From contig NZ_CP107549.1 of assembly GCF_025837155.1 (NCBI RefSeq), positions 1,364,001 to 1,428,000 of the forward strand: 64,000 bases of DNA, read 5' to 3'. Under the pieces are notes generated by a model. That model saw nothing but the letters and a program-made list of their open reading frames with translations, did not search any database and was not told the origin of the DNA. Every line of letters begins with the position of its first letter. Positions within the stretch are counted from its first letter, which is position 1. Shown here in pieces: positions 38,524 through 51,653 of this stretch. This DNA comes from Pseudomonas sp. Z8(2022) (lineage in GTDB: Bacteria > Pseudomonadota > Gammaproteobacteria > Pseudomonadales > Pseudomonadaceae). Position numbers and translations under genes: made by a program.

Positions 38524-39961
38524 AGCGCGGCGCTGGCTGCCGCTGCCGCGCTCGCTGCTCGGGCGCATGCTGCTGCTCACCCTGCTGGCGATACTTGCGG
38601 CGCAGACGCTGTCCAGCGTCATCTGGCTGTCGCAGCTGCGCGCTACCCAGCTCGAAGGCCTGGTGACCACGGCGCGCAGCCTGGGTCATTCGATGTCGGC
38701 CAGCGTGCGCTACTTCCGTTCCCTGCCGGTGAACTACCGGCCGCTGGTGCTCGACCAGTTGCGCAGCATGGGCGGCACGCGCTTCGTGGTCAGCCTCAAC
38801 GACCGCCCGTTGCAGATGAAGCTGCTACCGGCCACGCCGCGCAAGCAGGCGGTGACCGAGACTGTGACCGAGGTGCTGCGTCAGGCGCTGGGCAATGCAG
38901 CGGACATCTCGGTGACCTTCGTCAAGCCGGACGACCTGCTGATCTTCAACGGCGGCCTGAAACTCGACGAGCTGCCACGATCCTGGGCGCACTATGCGCT
39001 GACCCTGGAGCCGCTCAACCCGCCGGTGCTGGTGACGCAGATCCAGCTGGCGCCGGGGGAGTGGCTGTATATCGCCTCGCTGCTGCCCGAGCCCTACACC
39101 AATCTTGAAGAGCCTTTCCTGCCCACCCAGCAGATCTGGTTCATCCTCCTGACCAGTGTGTTCCTGCTGGTATTCATCGGCCTGCTGGTGCATCTGCAGA
39201 GTCGTCCGCTCAAGCGCCTGGCGCGTACTGCCCGGCACATGTCGCTGGGGGCGGAAGTGGAGCCGGTCGCCGAAGGCGGTGGTCGCGAGGTGGTGGAGGT
39301 GGCGCGTGCCTTCAACGCCATGCGCGAGCGCATCAGCCGGTACCTGACCGAGCGCAGCCAGCTGTTCAGCGCCATTTCCCATGACCTGCGCACACCGATC
39401 ACGCGCCTGCGTCTGCGCGTCGAACTGCTCGACGACGAGAGCCTGCAGAGCAAGTTCGGCCGTGATCTCGATGACCTGGAGCTGCTGGTCAAGGGCGCGC
39501 TGCAATGCGTGAAGGACACCGACATCCACGAGAACATCGAGCCGGTCGACCTCAATCACCTGCTGCATGGGCTGATCGAGCCCTATCTCGGTTCGGGCCG
39601 GGTGACCCTCGATGGTGCCGCACTGGCGGCCTATCCGGGCAAGCCGCTGGCTCTGCGTCGCTGCATCGGCAACCTGCTGGACAACGCCCTGAAGTACGGC
39701 GAGCGCGCACACCTGCATATCGAGGACGATGACGAAGCCTTCGTCCTGCATGTCGACGACGAGGGGCCGGGGGTGCCCGAGCAGAAGCTCGAGCAGGTGT
39801 TCGAGCCGCACTTTCGCCTTGCCAGCCAGCAGCAGGGCTACGGCATGGGCCTCGGCATCGCCCGCAACCTGGCGCACAGCCACGGCGGCGAGCTGAGTCT
39901 GCGCAACCTGCGTGACGGAGGGCTGCGCGTGACCCTCTGGCTGCCGCGTCAACCCCGCTGA
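38513..39961 (+). CDS. gtrS: Sensor histidine kinase GtrS
   Basis: 482-aa membrane kinase: helices at about residues 15-40 and 205-228, a periplasmic sensor domain between them, HAMP, H box (SAISHDLRTPITRL), N box (GNLLDNALKYGE), G2 (GYGMGLGIA). P. aeruginosa GtrS senses 2-ketogluconate and 6-phosphogluconate. Partner of GltR; starts within its 3' end. The sugar-acid signals are known for orthologues; I cannot read them from sequence. Confidence 0.92.
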   Translation: MAAEARRWLPLPRSLLGRMLLLTLLAILAAQTLSSVIWLSQLRATQLEGLVTTARSLGHSMSASVRYFRSLPVNYRPLVLDQLRSMGGTRFVVSLNDRPLQMKLLPATPRKQAVTETVTEVLRQALGNAADISVTFVKPDDLLIFNGGLKLDELPRSWAHYALTLEPLNPPVLVTQIQLAPGEWLYIASLLPEPYTNLEEPFLPTQQIWFILLTSVFLLVFIGLLVHLQSRPLKRLARTARHMSLGAEVEPVAEGGGREVVEVARAFNAMRERISRYLTERSQLFSAISHDLRTPITRLRLRVELLDDESLQSKFGRDLDDLELLVKGALQCVKDTDIHENIEPVDLNHLLHGLIEPYLGSGRVTLDGAALAAYPGKPLALRRCIGNLLDNALKYGERAHLHIEDDDEAFVLHVDDEGPGVPEQKLEQVFEPHFRLASQQQGYGMGLGIARNLAHSHGGELSLRNLRDGGLRVTLWLPRQPR

Positions 39962-40035
39962 ATCTGTGTCCGTGACCCCTCGATCTGAACTGCAGAATGC
40001 GCGGCATGCCGCCCCATGTAACCTGCCGGCGCCGC

Positions 40036-40074
40036 TTTGTAACAGCCTGGTGACCATCCAATACCCTTTGTTAC
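40036..40074. promoter_or_regulatory. Tandem TTTGTWAC half-sites upstream of gtsA
   Basis: TTTGTAAC (40036) and TTTGTTAC (40067) begin exactly 31 bases apart, about three helical turns, roughly 90-130 bases before gtsA. Position suits a GltR-type response regulator. Motif not known to me. Confidence 0.35.
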
Positions 40075-40162
40075 CCCCGCCGTAGCGGGGGCTGGGTAGA
40101 CTCGTTCGCAATGCAAGCACCACGACTTGCTCGCGAATAACAACAACAAGGTGTCTCATTCC

Positions 40163-41416
40163 ATGAAAGCGATCTCTCGCCTCTCCTGTGCCATCTCCCT
40201 CGCAGTCCTGCTGCCCCTTTCCGCCACTGCCGGTGAAGTCGAAGTGCTGCACTGGTGGACCTCCGGTGGGGAAAAACGCGCCGCCGACACCCTGCAGAAA
40301 CTGGTCGAAGCCCAGGGCCACAAATGGAAGGATTTCGCCGTTGCCGGTGGTGGTGGTGAAGCGGCCATGACCGTGCTGAAGACCCGTGCGGTGTCCGGCA
40401 ACCCACCCGCCGCGGCGCAGATCAAGGGCCCGGATATTCAGGAGTGGGGCGAGCTGGGTCTGCTTGCCGACCTCAACGAGGTTGCCGCCGAACAGAAGTG
40501 GGACGACCTGCTGCCACCGCAGGTGGTCGAGGTGATGAAGTACCAGGGCGACTACGTGGCGGTGCCGGTCAACGTGCACCGGGTCAACTGGTTGTGGATC
40601 AACCCCGCGGTATTCGAAAAGGCCGGCGCCACGCCGCCGACCACCCTCGATGAATTCTTCGCCGCCGCCGACAAGCTCAAGGCGGCCGGCTTCATCGCCA
40701 TCGCCCATGGTGGCCAGCCGTGGCAGGACGGCACCGTGTTCGAAGACCTGGCTTTCAGCATTCTCGGCCCCGAGGGCTTTCGCAAGGCCTTCGTCGAACA
40801 GGATCGCGACACCCTGACCGGCGACAGGATGGTCGAAGTGTTCGCAGCCCTGCAGAAACTGCGTGGCTATATCGACGCCGACGCCGCCGGGCGTGACTGG
40901 AACAGCGCCACTGGTCTGGTGATCGATGGCAAGGCCGGCATGCAGATCATGGGCGACTGGGCCAAGAGCGAGTGGACTGCTGCCGGCAAGGTCGCCGGCA
41001 AGGACTACGAATGCCTGGCCTTCCCCGGCACCCAGGGCAGCTTCGCCTTCAATATCGACTCGCTGGCCATGTTCAAACTGAGCAATGCCGACAACCGCAA
41101 GGCCCAGGAAGACCTGGCGCGCACGGTGATGGGCAACGAGTTCCAGGCGTTCTTCAACCAGAACAAGGGCTCGATCCCGGTGCGCATGGACCAGGACATG
41201 AGCAGCTTCGACGCCTGCGCGCAGAAGTCCATGGCCGACTTCAAGGAAGCCGCTGCCGATGGTGGTCTGCAGCCGAGCCTGGCCCACGGCATGGCCGCCT
41301 CCAGCTATGTGCAGGGTGCGGTGTTCGACGTGGTGACCAACTTCTTCAACGACCCCAAGGCCGACCCCAAGCGCGCCGCCCAGCAACTGGCCGCGGCGAT
41401 CCAGGCGGTGCAGTGA
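40163..41416 (+). CDS. gtsA: Glucose/sugar ABC transporter binding protein GtsA
   Basis: 417-aa periplasmic binding protein with a signal peptide ending SATAG and the type 1 extracellular binding fold ([17 protein letters not shown] at mature N-terminus). Ligand for Pseudomonas GtsA is glucose. First gene of gtsABCD. RBS is AAGGTG 12-15 bases before the ATG, rather far; an earlier in-frame ATG at 40127 is less likely. Confidence 0.92.
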   Translation: MKAISRLSCAISLAVLLPLSATAGEVEVLHWWTSGGEKRAADTLQKLVEAQGHKWKDFAVAGGGGEAAMTVLKTRAVSGNPPAAAQIKGPDIQEWGELGLLADLNEVAAEQKWDDLLPPQVVEVMKYQGDYVAVPVNVHRVNWLWINPAVFEKAGATPPTTLDEFFAAADKLKAAGFIAIAHGGQPWQDGTVFEDLAFSILGPEGFRKAFVEQDRDTLTGDRMVEVFAALQKLRGYIDADAAGRDWNSATGLVIDGKAGMQIMGDWAKSEWTAAGKVAGKDYECLAFPGTQGSFAFNIDSLAMFKLSNADNRKAQEDLARTVMGNEFQAFFNQNKGSIPVRMDQDMSSFDACAQKSMADFKEAAADGGLQPSLAHGMAASSYVQGAVFDVVTNFFNDPKADPKRAAQQLAAAIQAVQ

Positions 41417-41421
41417 GTCTG

Positions 41422-41470
41422 CGGGCCGCCCACGTGGCCCGGTGTACAAGGCGGGCATAGCCCGCCGCTT
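41422..41470 (+). terminator. Weak hairpins between gtsA and gtsB
   Basis: GGGCC/GGCCC and GGCGGGC-ATA-GCCCGCC followed by GCTTTC. Poor T tract; likely attenuation or 3' protection so that GtsA is made in excess. Confidence 0.5.
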
Positions 41471-41584
41471 TCAAGCCTTCCATCCCGGGCGCATGTCTCC
41501 AGGCATGCATCACGGGATCGGCCGCGCCGCGTTTCCCTACTGTAGGGATTGGCAGCGGCGCAATCTGCAATGACGGAGTGATCC

Positions 41585-42493
41585 ATGAGTTCAAATGCAG
41601 TCCTCGCCAAAGCCTCACCGCTCGATGCCCTGCAGCGCTGGTTGCCCAAGCTGGTGCTGGCGCCGAGCATGGTCATCGTGCTGGTGGGCTTCTACGGCTA
41701 CATCGGCTGGACCTTCCTGCTGTCGTTCACCAACTCGCGCTTCATGCCCAGCTACAACTTCGTCGGGCTGCAGCAGTACATGCGCCTGTGGGATAACGAC
41801 CGCTGGTGGGTGGCGAGCCAGAACCTGCTGGTCTTCGGCGGCCTGTTCATCGCCATCAGCCTGGTCATCGGTGTGTTTCTGGCGGTGCTGCTGGACCAGC
41901 GCATCCGCCGCGAAGGCTTTATCCGCACCATCTTTCTCTACCCCATGGCACTGTCGATGATCGTCACCGGCACCGCCTGGAAGTGGCTGCTCAACCCCGG
42001 TCTGGGTCTGGACAAATTACTGCGCGACTGGGGCTGGGAGGGCTTTCGCTTCGACTGGCTGGTGGACCCGGATCGCGTCGTCTACTGCCTGGTGATGGCC
42101 GCCGTGTGGCAGTCCTCGGGCTTCGTCATGGCGCTGTTCCTTGCCGGGCTGCGCAGCGTCGATCAATCGATCATCCGCGCTGCCCAGGTCGACGGTGCCA
42201 GCCTGCCGAGCATCTACCTGCGCATCGTCCTGCCGAGCCTCGGACCGGTGTTCTTCAGTGCGCTGATGATCCTCGCCCACATCGCCATCAAGAGCTTCGA
42301 CCTGGTCGCCTCGATGACCGCCGGTGGCCCCGGCTACGCCTCCGACCTGCCGGCGATGTTCATGTACGCCCACACCTTCACCCGAGGCCAGATGGGCCTC
42401 GGCGCCGCCAGCGCGATGCTGATGCTCGGCGCGGTGCTGGCGATCCTGGTGCCGTATCTGTATTCCGAACTGCGAGGCAAACGCCATGACTGA
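41585..42493 (+). CDS. gtsB: Sugar ABC transporter permease GtsB
   Basis: 302-aa MalF-like permease with about six helices and the EAA loop (DGASLPSIYLRIVLPSLGP). It overlaps gtsC by 8 bases. Works with GtsC as the membrane pore. Confidence 0.93.
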   Translation: MSSNAVLAKASPLDALQRWLPKLVLAPSMVIVLVGFYGYIGWTFLLSFTNSRFMPSYNFVGLQQYMRLWDNDRWWVASQNLLVFGGLFIAISLVIGVFLAVLLDQRIRREGFIRTIFLYPMALSMIVTGTAWKWLLNPGLGLDKLLRDWGWEGFRFDWLVDPDRVVYCLVMAAVWQSSGFVMALFLAGLRSVDQSIIRAAQVDGASLPSIYLRIVLPSLGPVFFSALMILAHIAIKSFDLVASMTAGGPGYASDLPAMFMYAHTFTRGQMGLGAASAMLMLGAVLAILVPYLYSELRGKRHD

Positions 42494-43364
42494 TTCCGTG
42501 CTCGATGCGCGTCTGGCGCCACATCCAGTGTCTCGGGTGAGGGCCTTCAGCCTCAGCCGCCTGGCCATCCACGCCACCCTGATCCTGGCCTGCGCGGTGT
42601 ACCTGGTGCCGCTGCTGGTGATGTTGCTGACCAGCTTCAAGACCCCCGACGACATCCGCAGCGGCAACCTGCTGTCGATCCCGGACGTGTTCACCCTGAT
42701 CGGCTGGCTCAAGGCCTGGGACGGTGTCGGCGGCTACTTCTGGAACTCGGTGAAGATCACCGTCCCGGCGGTGCTGATCTCCACGCTGCTCGGCGCGCTG
42801 AACGGCTACGTGCTGGCCATGTGGCGCTTTCGCGGTTCGCAGCTGTTCTTCGGTCTGCTGCTGTTCGGCTGCTTCCTGCCGTTCCAGGTGATCCTGCTGC
42901 CGGCGTCCTTCACCCTCGGCCAGCTCGGCCTGGCCAATACCACCGAGGGCCTGGTGCTGGTGCACGTGGTCTACGGCCTGGCCTTTACCACGCTGTTCTT
43001 CCGCAACTTCTACGTGAGCATTCCCGAGGCGCTGGTGCGCGCTGCGCGTCTGGATGGCGCCGGCTTCTTCACCATCTTCGCGCGCATCCTGCTGCCGATG
43101 TCGGTGCCGACCATCATGGTCTGCCTGATCTGGCAGTTCACCCAGATCTGGAACGACTTCCTCTTCGGTGTGGTGTTCGCCAGCGGCGACACCCAGCCGA
43201 TCACCGTGGCGCTGAACAACCTGGTCAACACCAGCACCGGGGCCAAGGAATACAACGTCGACATGGCCGCGGCGATGATCGCCGGGCTGCCCACCCTGCT
43301 GGTCTACGTCCTGGCCGGTAAGTACTTCCTGCGCGGTCTCACTGCCGGCGCGGTGAAAGGCTGA
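42486..43364 (+). CDS. gtsC: Sugar ABC transporter permease GtsC
   Basis: 292-aa MalG-like permease, six helices, EAA loop at ARLDGAGFFTIFARILLPMS. Start overlaps gtsB, end is 24 bases before gtsD. Confidence 0.93.
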   Translation: MTDSVLDARLAPHPVSRVRAFSLSRLAIHATLILACAVYLVPLLVMLLTSFKTPDDIRSGNLLSIPDVFTLIGWLKAWDGVGGYFWNSVKITVPAVLISTLLGALNGYVLAMWRFRGSQLFFGLLLFGCFLPFQVILLPASFTLGQLGLANTTEGLVLVHVVYGLAFTTLFFRNFYVSIPEALVRAARLDGAGFFTIFARILLPMSVPTIMVCLIWQFTQIWNDFLFGVVFASGDTQPITVALNNLVNTSTGAKEYNVDMAAAMIAGLPTLLVYVLAGKYFLRGLTAGAVKG

Positions 43365-43388
43365 TGCCTTCAAGATTGGAGAAATGAC

Positions 43389-44534
43389 ATGGCTACCCTC
43401 GAACTGCGCAACGTCAACAAGTCCTACGGCAGCGGCCTGGCGGACACCCTGAAGAACATCGAACTGGCCATCGACTCCGGCGAGTTCCTGATCCTCGTCG
43501 GCCCCTCCGGCTGCGGAAAATCCACCCTGATGAACTGCATCGCCGGGCTGGAGGACATCAGCGGCGGGGCGATCCTGGTCGATGGCGCCGACATCAGCGG
43601 CATGAGCCCGAAGGATCGCGACATCGCCATGGTGTTTCAGTCCTATGCGCTGTACCCGACCATGACGGTACAGGACAACATCGCCTTCGGCCTGAAGATG
43701 CGCAAGCTGCCGCCTGCCGAGATCGAGGCCGAGGTGGCACGGGTGGCCAAGCTGTTGCAGATCGAGCATCTGCTGGGGCGCAAGCCCGGCCAGCTGTCCG
43801 GCGGCCAGCAGCAGCGCGTGGCCATGGGCCGGGCGCTGGCGCGGCGGCCGAAGATCTATCTGTTCGACGAGCCGCTGTCGAACCTCGATGCCAAGCTGCG
43901 TGTGGAGATGCGCACCGAGATCAAGCTGATGCACCAGCGTCTGAAGACCACCACGGTGTACGTCACCCATGACCAGATCGAGGCCATGACCCTGGGCGAC
44001 AAGGTGGCGGTGATGAAGGACGGCATCATCCAGCAGTTCGGTACCCCGCAGGAAATCTACAACGACCCGGCCAACCAGTTCGTCGCCAGCTTCATCGGTT
44101 CGCCGCCGATGAACTTCGTCCCGCTGCGTGTGCAGGTGCGTGAGGGCCAGTGCTTTGGCCTGCTCGATTCTGGGCAGGCGCGTTGCGAGCTGCCGCTGGG
44201 CGCGGCGGCGGAGCTGGAAGGGCGCGAGCTGATCCTCGGCGTGCGTCCCGAGCAGATCCAGCTGGCCGGCGCCGCCGCGGCGCTGCCGAGCCTGCGCGCC
44301 GAGGTCGAGGTGGTCGAGCCGACCGGCCCCGACACCCTGGTGTTCGTCAGCCTCAACCAGACCAAGGTGTGCTGCCGCCTGGCGCCGGATGCCGCGCCGC
44401 AGGCCGGCAGCAGCCTCGACCTGCAGTTCGATCCGGCGCGCGTGCTGCTGTTCGACGCCAGCAGCGGCGAGCGCCTGCGCCCGGGAAAGCACCAGGCCAC
44501 TGACAACAAGGTGGCCCAGTTCAAGGCTGTTTAG
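43389..44534 (+). CDS. gtsD: Sugar ABC transporter ATPase GtsD
   Basis: 381-aa MalK/UgpC-type ATPase. Walker [11 protein letters not shown], signature [15 protein letters not shown], Walker [13 protein letters not shown] and the H loop [11 protein letters not shown] are intact; the C-terminal third is the TOBE/OB regulatory domain ([10 protein letters not shown] onward). Energises GtsABC uptake. The 138 bases to the porin gene hold a REP-like element. Confidence 0.95.
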   Translation: MATLELRNVNKSYGSGLADTLKNIELAIDSGEFLILVGPSGCGKSTLMNCIAGLEDISGGAILVDGADISGMSPKDRDIAMVFQSYALYPTMTVQDNIAFGLKMRKLPPAEIEAEVARVAKLLQIEHLLGRKPGQLSGGQQQRVAMGRALARRPKIYLFDEPLSNLDAKLRVEMRTEIKLMHQRLKTTTVYVTHDQIEAMTLGDKVAVMKDGIIQQFGTPQEIYNDPANQFVASFIGSPPMNFVPLRVQVREGQCFGLLDSGQARCELPLGAAAELEGRELILGVRPEQIQLAGAAAALPSLRAEVEVVEPTGPDTLVFVSLNQTKVCCRLAPDAAPQAGSSLDLQFDPARVLLFDASSGERLRPGKHQATDNKVAQFKAV

Positions 44535-44538
44535 CCAT

Positions 44539-44594
44539 GCAGCCCGGATGAAATCCGGGGATTGCCCAACCTCGCCGGATTTCATCCGGGCTAC
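44539..44594. repeat. REP-like inverted repeat, family A
   Basis: GCAGCCCGGATGAAATCCGG and its inverted copy, between gtsD and the porin gene. Confidence 0.85.
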
Positions 44595-44654
44595 AGCGCA
44601 TCAAGGTAACGAAACCCCGTCGCTGCGGCGGTTATCCGCAGCATCGCTCAATAA

Positions 44655-45911
<1,257 letters not shown>

Positions 45912-45920
45912 CCAGTCGGT

Positions 45921-45986
45921 AGGGTGGATCGCGCCTCACTGATCCACCGTGGCTGCCAGGGTGGATGAAAAGGGCCCATCCACCCT
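45921..45986. repeat. AGGGTGGAT palindromic repeats
   Basis: AGGGTGGATCG...TGATCCACC and AGGGTGGATG...CATCCACCCT, two palindromic units in tandem after the porin gene, a separate Pseudomonas repeat family. Confidence 0.65.
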
Positions 45987-46015
45987 GCGAAGCGCATTGC
46001 CGCGCCGCCAGAACC

Positions 46016-46075
46016 GTAGCCCTGATGCAATCCGGGGTGATTGATGCACCGGCCCCGGATTTCATCCGCACGTAA
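46016..46075. repeat. REP-like inverted repeat, family A (degenerate)
   Basis: GTAGCCCTGATGCAATCCGG facing CCCCGGATTTCATCCGCAC; fourth family A copy in the window. Confidence 0.7.
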
Positions 46076-46096
46076 GGCGCGTCGTGCGCACCGGCG

Positions 46097-47509
46097 TCAG
46101 AGCAGGCCCGCCACCAGACGCCCGAGTACTTCCATGGCCTGCTCGCTGCGCGGATTCCACGGGTGCCCGTAGTTCAGGCGTGCGCAGTGGCGAAAGCCCT
46201 GGCTGGCGGAGAAGATCGGCCCCGGCGCCAGGCTGATGCCCTGAGCCAGGGCCAGGCGCAGCAACTGCAGCGAGTCCAGACGCTCGGGGAATTCGAACCA
46301 GAGGAAGTAGCCGCCCGACGGCCGCGTGACCCGCGTGCTGGCGGGAAAGTGCCGGGCGGCGGAGGCGAGCATGGCGCTCTGCTGCATTTCCAGGGCATGG
46401 CGCAGCTTGCGCAGGTGACGGTCGTAGCCGCCGTGCTGCAGGTAATCGGCCAGCGCTGCCTGGGCTGGCACCGAGGGCGAGATGGTAGTCATCAGCTTGA
46501 GCCGGGCGATCTGCTCGGCATAACGGCCGCCAGCCACCCAGCCTATGCGATAGCCCGGCGCCAGGCTCTTGGAGAAGGAGCCGCAGTGCATCACCAGACC
46601 TTCGCGGTCGAAGCTCTTCACCGGCTTGGGCGGGTGGCTGCCGAAGTACAGCTCGGCGTACACGTCGTCCTCGATCAGCGGCACCTGATGTTCGACCAGC
46701 AGGTCGTACAGCGCCTGCTTCCTGGCCTCGCTCATGCTCGCGCCGAGCGGGTTCTGCAGGCTGCTCATGAACCAGCAGGCCTTGATCGGCAGTTGCCTGA
46801 GACTGTCGGAAAGGGCGCCCAGGTCGATGCCTTCGCGCGGGTGTACGGGAATTTCCACGGCCTTGAGCTGCAGGCGTTCCAGCACCTGCAGGCAGGCGTA
46901 GAAGGTTGGTGATTCGATGGCCACCAGATCGCCCGGCTGGGTCACGCACTGCAGGCAGAGATTGAGCGCCTCCATGGCTCCGTTGCTGATCACCAGCTCC
47001 TCCATCGGCAGCATCACGCCACTGACCATGTAGCGCAGGGCGATCTGTCGGCGCAGGTCGGCGTTGCCGGCGGTCATGTCGGCGATGATCTCGTGCGGCG
47101 AGAGCATGCGCAGCGCGTGCGCCATGCTCTTGGCCAGGCGCGGCAGCGGGAACAGGTCGGGGCTGGGGAAGGCCGAGCCGAAGGGCACGGTGTGCGGGTC
47201 CTTGAGCGAGGCGAGCACGGAGAACACCAGCTCGCTGACGTCGACCTCGGTGGTCTGCGCGGCGTGGCCGGTCAGCTCAGGCTCATGCAGCGGGCGTTTG
47301 GCGTGTTCGCGCACGAAATAGCCGGAACGGGCGCGGGCCTGGATCAGGCCGCGGTCTTCCAGCAGGTAGTAGGCCTGGAATACGGTGGACGGGCTGACGC
47401 CATAGGTGCGGCTGGCATGGCGTACCGAGGGCACCTTCTCGCCGGGGCCAAGCACGCCGGTACGGATCAGCTCGGCGATCTCGTCGGCAAATTTTTCGTA
47501 GCGTTTCAT
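46097..47509 (-). CDS. MocR-type GntR regulator with aminotransferase-like domain
   Basis: 470-aa (up to 491) regulator: GntR winged helix (about residues 1-70, VPSVRHASRTYGVSPSTVFQ) joined to a class I aminotransferase-like domain with the PLP lysine in CGSFSKSLAPGYRIGW. MocR/PdxR proteins use PLP as ligand or regulate PLP or amino acid genes. I use the ATG giving MKRYEKFADEIAE, preceded by AGGACAGG. An earlier ATG at 47572 with GAGGCACTGCC before it adds 21 residues and may be the true start. Target unknown. Confidence 0.85.
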   Translation of the reverse strand: MKRYEKFADEIAELIRTGVLGPGEKVPSVRHASRTYGVSPSTVFQAYYLLEDRGLIQARARSGYFVREHAKRPLHEPELTGHAAQTTEVDVSELVFSVLASLKDPHTVPFGSAFPSPDLFPLPRLAKSMAHALRMLSPHEIIADMTAGNADLRRQIALRYMVSGVMLPMEELVISNGAMEALNLCLQCVTQPGDLVAIESPTFYACLQVLERLQLKAVEIPVHPREGIDLGALSDSLRQLPIKACWFMSSLQNPLGASMSEARKQALYDLLVEHQVPLIEDDVYAELYFGSHPPKPVKSFDREGLVMHCGSFSKSLAPGYRIGWVAGGRYAEQIARLKLMTTISPSVPAQAALADYLQHGGYDRHLRKLRHALEMQQSAMLASAARHFPASTRVTRPSGGYFLWFEFPERLDSLQLLRLALAQGISLAPGPIFSASQGFRHCARLNYGHPWNPRSEQAMEVLGRLVAGLL

Positions 47510-47607
47510 CCTGTCCTGGTTCACCGCCGCAAAGGGTACGGGCGAACACTTTACGGGGTGAACGGCAGACATGGCAGTGCCTCGTGAAGGGGAGGGCGTA
47601 CATCGGA

Positions 47608-47688
47608 TGCAGGAGCGGATTCATCCGCGATGAATGCGGCGCAGCGGTTTCGCGGCTGAAGCGGAATGCCGCCCAGCCGCTCCCACAG
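47608..47688. repeat. REP-like repeat cluster, family B-related
   Basis: TGCAGGAGCGGATTCATCCG and a second block CGCGGCTGAAGC...CAGCCGCTCCCACAG, imperfectly palindromic, between the MocR gene and ccoG. Confidence 0.6.
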
Positions 47689-47730
47689 GTTCGGGCTACG
47701 CTGCGCGCCCATTCGCCGCGGGGCGAAGTG

Positions 47731-49134
47731 CTAGCGCAGCGGCGCGAGGAAGGTGCTCCGGGTGCTGACGCGACTGTCCGCATCGGCCTGGTCGCGTACC
47801 TCGAAACGCAGGGTCTGCGGGCCGGCAGCGTTGTGCGAGGCCGTAAGCGCGACGCTTACCGGAAGGTCGCGAATCTCCCCTGGCGCCAGGTTCAGCGTGC
47901 TCGGGCCGTGCAGTTCGAAGGCGCCGGCATCGACCAGGTCGATGACATAGCTGCGCGCTTGCTGGGTCTTGTTGATGATCTTCAGGCTGTAGATGTTCTC
48001 GATCTGGCCCAGCGAGTTCTCGCGGAACAGGCCACGGTCGCGGGTCACGTCCAGGGAAATCAGCGGACGTTCGGCCAGTGCCCAGACGAAGGCACCGATC
48101 ATCACCGCCAGCATGGCCGCGTAGCCGACCAGACGAGGGCGCAACCAGTGGGTCTTGCCACCGGCCAGCTCGTTCTCCGAGCTGTAGCGCACCAGGCCGC
48201 GGGCATAGCCGAGCTTGTCCATGATGCTGTCGCAGGCATCGACGCATGCGCCGCAGCCGATGCATTCCAGTTGCAGGCCGTCGCGGATGTCGATGCCGGT
48301 AGGGCAGACCTGCACGCAGACCGTGCAGTCGATGCAGTCGCCCAGACCTTCGGCCTTGTAATCGGCATCCTTGCGACGCGGGCCGCGGTTTTCGCCACGG
48401 GCGGCGTCGTAGGAAATGACCAGCGTATCGCTGTCGAACATCACGCTCTGGAAGCGCGAGTAGGGGCACATGTCGCGGCACACCTTTTCCCGCAGCCAGC
48501 CGGCGTTGATATAGGTGGCAGCCGTGAAGAACAGCACCCAGAACGCCGTGGTGGCGCCGACTTCGAGCGTCGCCAGGTCCACCGTCAGCTGGCGCACCGG
48601 GGTGAAGTAGCCGACGAAGGCCAGGGCCGTGGCCAGGCTGACCGCCAGCCACAGAGCGTGCTTGGCGCTGCGCCGAGCCAGCTTCTGCAGCGACCAGGGC
48701 GCGGCGTCGAGCTTGATGCGCTGGCCGCGGTCGCCCTCGGTGATCTGCTCCACGCGCATGAACACCCAGGTCCATACGCTCTGCGGGCAGGCGTAGCCGC
48801 ACCAGACGCGGCCAGCCAACACGGTGATGAAGAACAGGCCGAAGGCGGCGATGATCAGGATCGCCGAGAGCAGGATGAAATCCTGTGGCCAGAAGGTCGC
48901 GCCGAAGATATGGAACTGACGGTTATCCAGATCCCAGAGCACGGCCTGGCGGCCGTTCCAATCGATCCAGGCGGTGCCGAAGAACAGCAGGAACAGCAGG
49001 CCGGCACCGAGCAGGCGCAGGTTGCGAAAACGCCCGGTGAAGCTGCGCGTGTGGATTGGGCCGCCGGCCTGGGCCGGTGTCAGGCGGATGGGTTTGGCGG
49101 TATCGAGGCTCCGCACGGGGATCATGTCGGTCAT
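47731..49134 (-). CDS. ccoG: Cytochrome oxidase assembly protein CcoG (RdxA/FixG)
   Basis: 467-aa inner-membrane protein with about five helices and two 4Fe-4S clusters (DCIDCTVCVQVCPTG and ECIGCGACVDAC). Participates in cbb3-type oxidase biogenesis, with Cu(II) reduction proposed. The N-terminal CGYACPQSVWTW and the C-terminal Ig-like domain are typical. The usual ccoNOPQ genes are not in the window. Confidence 0.94.
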   Translation of the reverse strand: MTDMIPVRSLDTAKPIRLTPAQAGGPIHTRSFTGRFRNLRLLGAGLLFLLFFGTAWIDWNGRQAVLWDLDNRQFHIFGATFWPQDFILLSAILIIAAFGLFFITVLAGRVWCGYACPQSVWTWVFMRVEQITEGDRGQRIKLDAAPWSLQKLARRSAKHALWLAVSLATALAFVGYFTPVRQLTVDLATLEVGATTAFWVLFFTAATYINAGWLREKVCRDMCPYSRFQSVMFDSDTLVISYDAARGENRGPRRKDADYKAEGLGDCIDCTVCVQVCPTGIDIRDGLQLECIGCGACVDACDSIMDKLGYARGLVRYSSENELAGGKTHWLRPRLVGYAAMLAVMIGAFVWALAERPLISLDVTRDRGLFRENSLGQIENIYSLKIINKTQQARSYVIDLVDAGAFELHGPSTLNLAPGEIRDLPVSVALTASHNAAGPQTLRFEVRDQADADSRVSTRSTFLAPLR

Positions 49135-49470
49135 TTCATTGCCCTCATCAGGCGTTAATCAGGCTGGCGCCATGATCCGAGGGCAGCTGATAACGGAACA
49201 GACTCAGGTTTCCGAATAAAAAGCGGATCAGATGATCCGGGGAGTGCAGGGGAAGCGCCGTAGGGGCCGCCAAGCCGCGCAGTTTCTGGGGTTTATGGCT
49301 TTGATGTCTGACCCTGCGGATGCTGCTGCGGCATCGCGTCGCGCCAGTCAGCGCCCAGCACCGGTCACTGTTGTGTCATCTGATACGTTTTTTTAAGGCT
49401 TTTCTGGCGCTGTTTTCAGTGCACGTCTGGCAGGCATAGTCGACGGCCCGTGATCAGGAGGCCTGCCGGC
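49135..49470. other. Intergenic region between ccoG and cysI
   Basis: 336 bases with no supported gene. It must hold both divergent promoters. A short inverted repeat CGGATCA-GA-TGATCCG (49224-49239) lies near the middle; on the minus strand it is followed by CTTTTTATTC and could be a small terminator or an operator. A run of seven T residues at 49387 precedes cysI. CysB control of cysI is likely from knowledge, but I cannot point to its site. Confidence 0.5.
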
Positions 49471-51134
<1,664 letters not shown>

Positions 51135-51138
<4 letters not shown>

Positions 51139-51653
51139 ACAACCTGATTCGCCTGGTCGAGGGCCAGGCCTGCATCGTCAGTGATGATCCCTGGCAACTC
51201 GACGCTGAAGGGGACGCGCCGCTGATCCTGCCGCTGGCGGCCTGGCGCGAGCGACAGCCTGTGGAAGTGCTGGAGGGCAGGGTGATGAGCGCAGATGGCC
51301 TGCTGCTGCAGGTCGACGACGAGCCGGAAGCGCTGCTGCCGTTTCTTGCCAGCCTGCCGCTGATCGCCATCGAGTTTCCCAGCTTCCGCGACGGCCGTGG
51401 CTACAGCCAGGCCTATCTGTTGCGCACCCGCCTGGGCTGGCGCGGCGAGTTGCGCGCGGTCGGCGACGTGCTGCGTGATCAGCTGGCGCACATGCGTCAA
51501 TGCGGCTTTGATGCCTTCGCCGTGCGTGCCGACAAATCGGTGGAAGATGCAATCAAGGGCCTCGAAGGGCTCAGTGTGTTGTATGGTCGCTCGGCTATCG
51601 AACCGCGTCCGCTGTTTCGCCGGGGACGCCATAAGGAGGAATCGAGATCATGA
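51135..51653 (+). CDS. DUF934 protein of sulfite assimilation
   Basis: 172-aa soluble protein of DUF934, identified by EFPSFRDGRGYSQAYLLRTR and its position directly after cysI. It is believed to support sulfite reductase, with no known catalytic residues. Overlaps both neighbours by 4 bases. Confidence 0.88.

Noticed and set aside
38825..41458. Long minus-strand reading frame of 877 codons
   Set aside because: It runs antisense to gtrS and gtsA, which have clear family motifs. High GC3 leaves antisense frames open. The same applies to long antisense frames at 7599-9689, 21008-23095, 42378-44585 and 53606-56170.
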